Assembly: GCA_029210225.1 (NCBI GenBank)
Contig: JARGOJ010000002.1
Span: 10,749 to 22,179, forward strand
Reading direction: 5' to 3'
DNA length: 11,431 nt
Source: Planctomycetota bacterium
GTDB lineage: Bacteria > Planctomycetota > J058 > JARGOJ01
Part shown: positions 6,217-11,431 of the stretch, one piece after another
Layout of the letters: every line of letters starts with the position of its first letter
Numbering within the stretch: the first letter of the stretch is position 1
Translations under genes and position numbers: made by a program
The notes under the pieces: generated by a model
The model's database searches: none
The model's input: the letters and a program-made list of their open reading frames with translations, nothing else
Told to the model about the DNA's origin: nothing

Positions 6217-7092
6217 ATGATGAATCTCATGATTGAAGAGCGCAGCCACGACTACCAAAAAATAGCTCGGGCCATCCAATTCATAGAAGAGCATGCCGAA
6301 GACCAGCCTTCTTTAGAAGAGACAGCGGCCCAGGTTCACTTGAGCCCTTTTCACTTCCAACGGCTCTTTCGTCGCTGGGTTGGGGTCAGCCCAAAGAGCT
6401 TCTTGCAGTTTCTCACAGTCGAGAAAGCCAAAGAGTGCCTAAGAGCCTCAGAGTCTGTCCTGACCGCAAGCTTCAAGAGCGGCTTATCGGGCCCTGGGCG
6501 ACTCTACGATTTAATGATTCAGTGGGAAGGATTGACTCCTGGGGAATACAAAAAGGGCCCTGGAGAGCATCTGAGCTACGGCTCTGGCCCCAGTCTATTC
6601 GGCGACTGCTTTATCGCCTGGTCCCAGCGAGGCTTGACTCGCCTGACATTCTTGGGATCACAAAAAGATGAATTAAACGGGCTTAAAAATCAATGGCCCG
6701 AATTGGAGCTAAAAGAAGACAACGAGGCGGCCCAGAAAACTCTCGCGAACATCTTCCGCGCTCCTGCAGACCTCCAGAAATCAGCGAAATCAAGGTCTCC
6801 CCTAAAGCTATTGGTTCGAGGCAGTCAATTCGAATTGAAGATTTGGAGGGCCTTGCTCGCGCTCCCGCCCGGGTCTTTAGTAAGTTATGGCCAACTTGGA
6901 GATTATCTGGGAATGCCAAAAGCTGGGCGCGCCATTGGAAACGCCGTCGGGAAGAACTCTCTGGCCTATTTAATTCCGTGCCATCGGGTTCTTAAGAAGA
7001 ACGGCGCCTTTCACAATTACCGATGGGGGCCTGAACGCAAAAAGCTCATGATTGCCTGGGAAGCTGTGCAAGGACAACGACAAACGGATTGA
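6217..7092 (+). CDS. ada: AraC-HTH / O6-alkylguanine-DNA alkyltransferase fusion (Ada-like)
   Basis: The 291-residue protein removes alkyl groups from O6-alkylguanine in DNA by irreversible transfer to its own cysteine, and is probably also a transcription factor. Residues 12-112 are an AraC-type HTH domain (SLEETAAQVHLSPFHFQRLFRRWVG in two stretches, ending in GLTPGEYK). Residues 126-195 are the alkyltransferase N-terminal subdomain. Residues 204-286 are the catalytic part: SYGQLGDYLG (223-232), the arginine-finger helix G-R-A-I-G-N (237-242), the active site P-C-H-R-V with Cys255, and NYRWG (267-271). Compared with E. coli Ada (about 354 residues) the N-terminal zinc domain with Cys38 is missing, so the methylphosphotriester sensor is absent. 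The spacing leaves room only for HTH plus alkyltransferase, as in a known shorter class. ATG 6217 has AGGAGG nine bases upstream; a second ATG follows directly. The gene is convergent with the desaturase gene. Confidence 0.92.
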   Translation: MMNLMIEERSHDYQKIARAIQFIEEHAEDQPSLEETAAQVHLSPFHFQRLFRRWVGVSPKSFLQFLTVEKAKECLRASESVLTASFKSGLSGPGRLYDLMIQWEGLTPGEYKKGPGEHLSYGSGPSLFGDCFIAWSQRGLTRLTFLGSQKDELNGLKNQWPELELKEDNEAAQKTLANIFRAPADLQKSAKSRSPLKLLVRGSQFELKIWRALLALPPGSLVSYGQLGDYLGMPKAGRAIGNAVGKNSLAYLIPCHRVLKKNGAFHNYRWGPERKKLMIAWEAVQGQRQTD

Positions 7093-7155
7093 CTATTCCG
7101 TCAAAACCCACGCCGGAGACCGGGTCAACACCCTGCATGATCACCGATTCAATCT

Positions 7156-8043
7156 TCAACTTGGAGGAAAGTGAAAGAGCCAACCAAGGATCAGGAGCAC
7201 CACCCCGAATGCGGTCGAGGCGACGAATCGAGTTCGCTTCGAGCCGAACTGACCAAGGGGCCATGCCTCCGCCGCAAAGAAGTTCTTCGGAAAGTCTTGA
7301 ACTCCGGGGAAGCCAATTTTCTTCGGTGGGAATCCTGGCATGTAGGCCGTCCCAAAGATCCAATCCCAGCTGCTGAAGATGATTCCAAAGTTCTTTGTCG
7401 ACTTGCTATCACCGTCAAAGTTGTGATGCCAGAGGTGCATGTTTGGACTGTTGAGTAAGTAACGAAGCGGACCCCAGGTAATATTCAGGTTCGAATGATT
7501 CAAATGGCCAATCAGCGTGCCAAAGATCGCGTGAAACAGGATCGCCTCCCCGGCGAAGCCAAACCAGGCGATGGGAAAGTAGAGAACAACTCGATAGACC
7601 AAGACCTCTGTCCATTGAAAACGAAAGGAGACGATCCAGTCCATCTCACCGTCTTCGACGGAGTGATGACACTTGTGGGTTGGCCATAGAAACGGAATGC
7701 GATGCAACGCGTTGTGCACGCACCATTGACAGAAATCAATGAAAAGCAGCGCCACCAAAACCTGAAGCCAGAGGGGCCAGGTCGCGGAGAAGTTTCGGTA
7801 AAGGTTTTCTTTGATGCCTAGGTCTGAGAGCATGGCATCGATGGGTGGGAGGAATCGGTAGCTTGCGATGCCATAAAAGATGACACCCAGGAAATGCCCA
7901 TTGAAAACAAGGTGAAGAATGTCTGAACCCAAATTTTTACGTCGCTGCCTTTGCTCCTTTCGGTGAGGAAAGAAATACTCGAGGGCAATAACCACAAGGG
8001 AAAGGCCGGCGAGGGATAGAGGGTATAGATAATCGCGAAACAT
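7156..8043 (-). CDS. Sterol desaturase / fatty acid hydroxylase family protein
   Basis: This is a 295-residue integral membrane protein of the di-iron fatty acid hydroxylase superfamily, which uses O2 to hydroxylate or desaturate lipid substrates. The histidine motifs are all present: H-x3-H at 110-114 (HNALH), H-x2-HH at 123-127 (HKCHH), H180/H183 and H-x2-HH at 203-207 (HLWHH). Membrane segments lie at about 8-25, 43-62, 90-108, 148-178 and a final one at 273-291. The conserved neighbourhood W-x-V-H-N-x-L-H…H-x-x-HH is typical of the bacterial members annotated as sterol desaturases. The substrate cannot be told from the sequence: carotenoid, sterol, hopanoid-like or alkylglycerol lipids are all known in the family. 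The start at 8043 has only a weak purine stretch (GAGAGCG) before it. The gene stands alone, convergent with the Ada-like gene 63 bp away. Confidence 0.9.
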   Translation of the reverse strand: MFRDYLYPLSLAGLSLVVIALEYFFPHRKEQRQRRKNLGSDILHLVFNGHFLGVIFYGIASYRFLPPIDAMLSDLGIKENLYRNFSATWPLWLQVLVALLFIDFCQWCVHNALHRIPFLWPTHKCHHSVEDGEMDWIVSFRFQWTEVLVYRVVLYFPIAWFGFAGEAILFHAIFGTLIGHLNHSNLNITWGPLRYLLNSPNMHLWHHNFDGDSKSTKNFGIIFSSWDWIFGTAYMPGFPPKKIGFPGVQDFPKNFFAAEAWPLGQFGSKRTRFVASTAFGVVLLILGWLFHFPPS

Positions 8044-8522
8044 GAGTCGCTCTCATTTTATGACTTGGTCGGGCTAAGACTGCCTTCCGCAAATATGTAG
8101 CCAGTTGCTAAGAGGACCTATTTGTACTCATTGGTCGAACAAGGACCGCTGGATATCGACTCTGGTGACCGGCCTATTCTGCTCCTAAATAGAAGGCAGT
8201 GATTCGACGAGCTGCGGCTTTTAATACTTGCTTTCCTTATTATCCGGCAATTCCCCGAAAGAACACGCGCAGATGTTCGCCTTAGCGATCATTGTCCGGG
8301 AAATCGTTACGCTCTCACTCCCCTACGGCTTCGCCGCATGGAGACTATATTCTGCAGGTCTCTAAAAACCAACGATACAAACCATTGAGAATCACCACCA
8401 TTTGTTTAGAGCAATGAATATCATACTTTGTGCTCTGGAACAGGTCACGAAGCACATTGTTGAACTGTTGCAACTGTTTCACACTGTTTCTAAGTGGAGT
8501 TTTGGCAGAGAATGAACCTGCG
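8044..8522. other. 479-bp intergenic region without a gene
   Basis: No credible coding sequence is present on either strand. The region should contain the promoter of the desaturase gene (minus strand) and the end of the M28 peptidase transcript. Visible structure: GAACA/TGTTC around an eight-base spacer at 8261-8278; two similar 11-mers TTATCCGGCAA (8240) and TTGTCCGGGAA (8292); a small CGGC-TTC-GCCG hairpin near 8327-8337; and three ACTGTT repeats at 8464-8488. The segment 8240-8340 is more GC-rich and structured than its flanks and might be a leftover of an insertion element, but no transposase fragment can be read with confidence. Confidence 0.5.
8464..8488. repeat. Three ACTGTT direct repeats, 9-10 bp apart
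   Basis: ACTGTT occurs at 8464, 8473 and 8483, just after the peptidase stop codon (on its downstream side). The near-helical spacing would place all copies on one DNA face. It could be a binding site or chance in a low-complexity stretch. Confidence 0.3.
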
Positions 8523-10178
8523 TTATTCAGCGGTCTTCGCCACCAATTCCCTAGAGAAGACTGGCAGAAACAGGCTCGCGAGGACAGCGGCGCGAAAAGG
8601 CACCAGGGTTGTCACCGCGAGGCCGAGGGCATCGTACATCAGCCACTCTAGAGGCAACCAAAGGCAAAATGCGGCCCCAGACATAGGGAGCAAGGCTATC
8701 AAGCGCCCCCGTGAGTTCCATTTCATAGCCAGTATGGGAACCAGAACAATGCCAAGGGCCATGACAGGGATGAGAAAGAGATAGGAGGTCGCCGGAGCGA
8801 GGAAGGCCAGGACCAGGCTCATTGCCGTCCAAGAGAGGGTGACCGCCCAGAAAGACCCGGTATCAGTGAGTTTGTTCCTCAAGAGGGTGGCGAGCGCTGC
8901 AAAGCAAAGGATCACCAAGCCCCTGTGAATCCAGAGGGTGCCCTCTGGATTTTCTGGCCAAACTTCGATCGCCTTGGCTCGCAGCTTCGGAAACTTGAGG
9001 GCCAGGGAGAGGGCAATGGGAATGACAAAGAGCAGGATGAGGAAGAGCAGCGCCCAGAGAGACGCTTTCAGAGGGCTCTCTGAAGATTGATATTGAGCCC
9101 GACCAGCCAGTCCGAGGGGCAGCAAACAAAGCAGGGCGAGAAAGGGAGTGAGAGATTCTGGCCACCAGATCGTCGCCAGTCCGAGGATATCGAAGAACAC
9201 AGCGTCTTCGTCCGCTGTAAGCGGTCCCGTATTTTGGTCAAGGGCGTCAAGTAAATCGAGGGCGTTTTGTCCTTGGTGCTGGAGGCTTGAGAGGCTGAGA
9301 TTCGCGACTGTGTCGTTTGGGCTGTGGTAGTTTTGCGCGTCGCCGATAAATGCAAAGCCATAGCCAATCATGCCGTGCGCTTTAAAAACAGTGAGGTCGG
9401 TGTCGTTGGGTAATTGCTTATAAACGGTGTAAAAGAGCGAGCCTGTGGCGGGGCGGGAGATACCTCTAGCGTAGTTTTCAATGAGAGTTTTATTCTGCTC
9501 ACTGCTCTCAAACATGAGGCTTTGCCCAGAGTTTCCTCGAGCTTCAAGATTGATGACAGCCTTAATTTCTTTGGCCCAGGGGTGTTCTTCACAGAAGAGC
9601 TTGGCGCCGAGCAATCCAATTTCTTCTCCATCAGTCAGTAAAAAGACGATGTCATGATTGGGAGTGGGTCGCTGCTGCATGATCCGGGCGATTTCCAGGA
9701 TGGAGGCGACGGAGGCCCCAGCGTCTCCGGCCCCTGGGCCTCGGCTCACGGAGTCATAGTGAGATGCCAACATCAGCGCGCCCAAGTCGCCGTTGCCTTT
9801 CAACCGCGCAAATATATTCCGAAGCTTCACTTGTTTCTTGCGACGATTGAGGCGGGTCGCCCTTTGGGTTTCGACGGAGTATCCAAGCTCTTTCAACTTG
9901 GCGATGAGTTCGTCGCCGACCCGCGCTTGCTTTCGCGATCCGCTGGGGTGGGGTTCGTCGTCGCCGATGAGGCTTTCCAGCTGCTTGTGAGCGCGGTAAG
10001 CTGCCGCAGAGACCGGGGCCGGTGCGGCGCTCTGTCTGGCGCAAAGGAGAAGGCAAAGGCTGAAGAGGATGAGAACAGGGAGGACCCTGGCCATTAATTT
10101 TGATTTTTTCCCTGGATGACTTGCCAGAGGATTGGCTTTGGGTGCTTCCTCATCGGTCGTGGGATGCTCGTCGGCCAT
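8523..10178 (-). CDS. M28 family zinc aminopeptidase with multi-helix membrane domain
   Basis: The 551-residue protein has a cytoplasmic tail, one membrane helix (about 31-47), an M28 peptidase domain (58-315) and about seven membrane helices (about 342-360, 373-394, 415-433, 443-462, 466-484, 492-511, 515-541). The zinc site is complete: H140-Y-D142-S-V, D152 (GAGDAGAS), E185 catalytic base and E186 ligand (DGEEIG), E212 (NLEARG), and H285 (NYHSPNDT). M28 enzymes release N-terminal amino acids; with the anchor orientation inferred here the active site faces the periplasm. The layout resembles eukaryotic ERMP1/Pff1-type M28 proteins, which also carry a C-terminal membrane domain, and some bacterial relatives. 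ATG 10178 is preferred. A longer version would need TTG at 10217, which lacks a ribosome site and adds 13 unremarkable residues. The gene stands alone and diverges from the PilZ gene. Confidence 0.9.
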   Translation of the reverse strand: MADEHPTTDEEAPKANPLASHPGKKSKLMARVLPVLILFSLCLLLCARQSAAPAPVSAAAYRAHKQLESLIGDDEPHPSGSRKQARVGDELIAKLKELGYSVETQRATRLNRRKKQVKLRNIFARLKGNGDLGALMLASHYDSVSRGPGAGDAGASVASILEIARIMQQRPTPNHDIVFLLTDGEEIGLLGAKLFCEEHPWAKEIKAVINLEARGNSGQSLMFESSEQNKTLIENYARGISRPATGSLFYTVYKQLPNDTDLTVFKAHGMIGYGFAFIGDAQNYHSPNDTVANLSLSSLQHQGQNALDLLDALDQNTGPLTADEDAVFFDILGLATIWWPESLTPFLALLCLLPLGLAGRAQYQSSESPLKASLWALLFLILLFVIPIALSLALKFPKLRAKAIEVWPENPEGTLWIHRGLVILCFAALATLLRNKLTDTGSFWAVTLSWTAMSLVLAFLAPATSYLFLIPVMALGIVLVPILAMKWNSRGRLIALLPMSGAAFCLWLPLEWLMYDALGLAVTTLVPFRAAVLASLFLPVFSRELVAKTAE

Positions 10179-10425
10179 GTTCTTATCCAATGCTCTGAAA
10201 GAGGCGATTTCCCTCAAGTGAAGAATGAGCTTTATCCAGATCTGGGAAAAAACACAAGTTTCGTCTCAGAAGTCGGTTATGTGAGTTTTATGTCACAATT
10301 CCCTTTTTAGACAAGGGTTTGTGGCTAAATAAATTAGAATTTCACTTGCGATGGTTTCATTACGGAACGATAGTTGACGCATATTCATGTAGGGACGATG
10401 AATATTCTGGAAGGAATGAGCTGCT
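10179..10425. promoter_or_regulatory. Divergent intergenic region between the M28 and PilZ genes
   Basis: This 247-bp AT-rich gap should carry promoters in both directions. For the peptidase (minus strand), TTGTGA followed 16 bases later by CATAAC is a weak sigma-70-like pair near 10275-10300. For the PilZ gene, TTGACG at 10374-10379 is a good -35 candidate, with a poor -10 about 17-19 bases later (GATGAATA). A CCCTT/AAGGG mini-stem sits at about 10301-10317. The main feature, an 8-bp inverted repeat, has its own entry. Confidence 0.45.
10381..10405. repeat. Perfect 8-bp inverted repeat before the PilZ gene, candidate operator
   Basis: ATATTCAT (10381-10388), nine bases, then ATGAATAT (10398-10405) is a perfect dyad of 25 bp. 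It starts two bases after a TTGACG -35-like box and covers the likely -10 area, ending 20 bp before the PilZ ATG. The geometry fits a repressor dimer site; if transcribed it could instead be a weak leader hairpin. Confidence 0.45.
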
Positions 10426-11431
10426 ATGGGAAAAGCCAAAGATAAGCAGGACTCCGATCGTTACGGAGGCGAAGAGCGCCGGGAAGCGACCCGGGTTTAC
10501 TTATTTGGCGGTCGCGTCGAGATCACTAAAAAGAACGGCAAGAAATTCGTCAGCCGTCTCCCTGTTGTGAACGTCTCCACCGGCGGCATCTACCTGCGCT
10601 TCCCCTGCAAGGCTCGCAAGCTCCTATTCTTCAAGAACACTCCCGAAGTCTCCGAAGACGACCTCCTCCACTTCAAGCTCTTCCTCCCTCCTCAGTATGA
10701 TGCTTTCAAAGTCGGAGGCCATATTGTACGCATTGAGCGCATTGATAAGGAGCAGATTGGCCTTGGAATTCAATTCTCAAAAGAATACTCCAACGAAGGC
10801 ACACTCGAACGCATTGAACGCGCCCTCCGCTCCCCAGTCAAGCAATCTCAACGACTCCGGAGAAAAGCCGACGAACGAGACCGCCACAGCGCTCGCATTA
10901 AAAAGGCCCGTAAAGAGAAGAAGATCAAGATGAACTCCCGGCGCATCGATAACAGCGAACTCCTCGCTGAAGTCGCCGAGAAAGCCCCCCCCGCAGAGAA
11001 ACCCGCGAAGAACAAGACGAAATCTGCCACTCGAAAAGTCAACAACACTACAATCCTCGAAGAAGTCGCTCCTAAGAAGACAAGCTCTGAGGAAAAAGTC
11101 AGCAAGAGTAAGAGCAAGCGCCGCTCAAACTCCCGACGAGTGGACAACTCTGAGGTCCTCGCCGAAGTCGCAGCCAAGAAAGCCAAATCCGACGACAAAA
11201 TCAGTAAGAGTAAGAGCAAGCGCCGCTCGAACTCCCGGAGAGTCGACAATAGCGAGATCCTCGAAGAAGTCGCCGCTAAGAAGGCCAAGTCGGACGATAA
11301 GATCAGCAAGAGTAAGAGCAAGCGCCGCTCAAACTCCCGCAGAGTCGACAATAGCGAGATCCTCGAAGAAGTCGCCGCCAAGAAAGCCAAATCCGACGAC
11401 AAAATCAGTAAGAGTAAGAGCAAGCGCCGCT
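10426..11431 (+). CDS. PilZ-domain protein with basic Lys/Ser/Arg tandem-repeat tail (C-terminus beyond window)
   Basis: The frame is open from ATG 10426 to the right edge (335 codons). An in-frame TGA at 10417 excludes an earlier start, and GGAAGG with a nearby GAG provides the ribosome site. Residues 16-120 form a PilZ domain, a c-di-GMP receptor module. Both signature motifs are present, R19-x3-R23 (RREATR) and N49-x-S51-x-x-G54 (NVSTGG), followed by the beta-barrel strands ending GLGIQFS. Residues 123-168 are a highly basic helix (ERIERALRSPVKQ, RLRRKADERDRH, KKARKEKKIK). From residue 170 on, the protein consists of 34-residue units: two diverged copies (SRRIDNSELLAEV, ATRKVNNTTILEEV), then near-identical ones with core RRVDNSEILEEVAAKKAK followed by SDDKISKSKSK. 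Each unit has 11 Lys/Arg against 6 acidic residues. The tail resembles histone H1- or SR-like nucleic-acid-binding or low-complexity segments. No signal peptide, so a cytoplasmic protein. Its partner is unknown. Confidence 0.9.
   Translation, partial: MGKAKDKQDSDRYGGEERREATRVYLFGGRVEITKKNGKKFVSRLPVVNVSTGGIYLRFPCKARKLLFFKNTPEVSEDDLLHFKLFLPPQYDAFKVGGHIVRIERIDKEQIGLGIQFSKEYSNEGTLERIERALRSPVKQSQRLRRKADERDRHSARIKKARKEKKIKMNSRRIDNSELLAEVAEKAPPAEKPAKNKTKSATRKVNNTTILEEVAPKKTSSEEKVSKSKSKRRSNSRRVDNSEVLAEVAAKKAKSDDKISKSKSKRRSNSRRVDNSEILEEVAAKKAKSDDKISKSKSKRRSNSRRVDNSEILEEVAAKKAKSDDKISKSKSKRR
11119..11431 (+). repeat. 102-bp in-frame tandem repeats in the PilZ gene tail
   Basis: Three complete 102-bp units start at 11119, 11221 and 11323, and a fourth starts at 11425 and is cut by the window edge. 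Partial matches begin before the first (from about 11092), and diverged units with conserved valine/isoleucine anchors lie at 10945 and 11038 (93 bp apart), continuing at 11140, 11242 and 11344 (102 bp each). Unit 2 and unit 3 encode identical 34-residue peptides. The total number of copies is unknown, because the array continues past the window. Confidence 0.95.

Noticed and set aside
8221..8363. Plus-strand peptide reading through 8230-8363 as a transposase fragment
   Set aside because: It has no start, no ribosome site and no motif that I can match to a transposase.
8494..8832. Short frames covering the end of the M28 gene and its downstream flank
   Set aside because: They overlap the well-supported peptidase membrane domain and have no recognisable content.
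10848..11423. A 191-codon leucine-rich repeat frame on the minus strand of the PilZ tail
   Set aside because: It is the mirror of the 102-bp repeats: polyleucine comes from reading AAG/GAG-rich codons backwards. The plus strand has the PilZ domain, ribosome site and silent-only differences between units.
11119..11431. CRISPR array
   Set aside because: The 102-bp repeats are contiguous, in frame and without unique spacers; they are coding tandem repeats.

Overview
The window carries nine protein-coding genes on both strands and no RNA gene, CRISPR array or intact mobile element that I can recognise. Both end genes run off the window. The mix is a membrane-anchored FHA protein, a HEAT-repeat protein, a tandem universal stress protein, a PilZ protein, a lipoprotein, a signal-peptide-bearing orphan and a membrane-anchored M28 peptidase. 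This suggests a Gram-negative-type, free-living bacterium with a large genome. A planctomycete or other PVC/delta-proteobacterium-like lineage is my best guess, by inference only: the FHA-TM architecture and the W-P-W-N-K-L-T-P-like segment of the first gene fit such genomes, but nothing here is diagnostic.

Layout. (1) 1-1762 (-): FHA domain, linker, one membrane helix, then a large C-terminal region cut by the window edge; it starts at GTG. (2) 1896-2708 (+): DUF3750-type lipoprotein with a natural pentahistidine tract, diverging from gene 1. (3) 2710-3987 (-): HEAT-repeat protein, convergent with gene 2 with one base between stop codons. (4) 4125-5036 (-): two-domain universal stress protein. 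(5) 5174-6127 (+): secreted protein of unknown function, diverging from gene 4. (6) 6217-7092 (+): AraC-type HTH fused to an O6-alkylguanine-DNA alkyltransferase (Ada-like, without the Ada zinc domain), with a stem-loop that would cover its Shine-Dalgarno sequence. (7) 7156-8043 (-): sterol desaturase/fatty acid hydroxylase family membrane enzyme. (8) 8523-10178 (-): M28 zinc peptidase with one N-terminal and about seven C-terminal membrane helices. (9) 10426-11431+ (+): PilZ domain followed by a lysine/arginine/serine-rich tail built of exact 102-bp (34-residue) tandem repeats, still running at the window edge.

The genes do not form one long operon: strands alternate and most genes have their own intergenic region. 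The contents lean towards signalling (phosphothreonine reading by FHA, c-di-GMP by PilZ, stress by Usp), envelope proteins and DNA-alkylation repair. The least ordinary element is the PilZ protein with its young, mosaic histone/SR-like repeat tail and a perfect 8-bp inverted repeat just before its start. The 479-bp gap at 8044-8522 has no gene but contains small structured segments.
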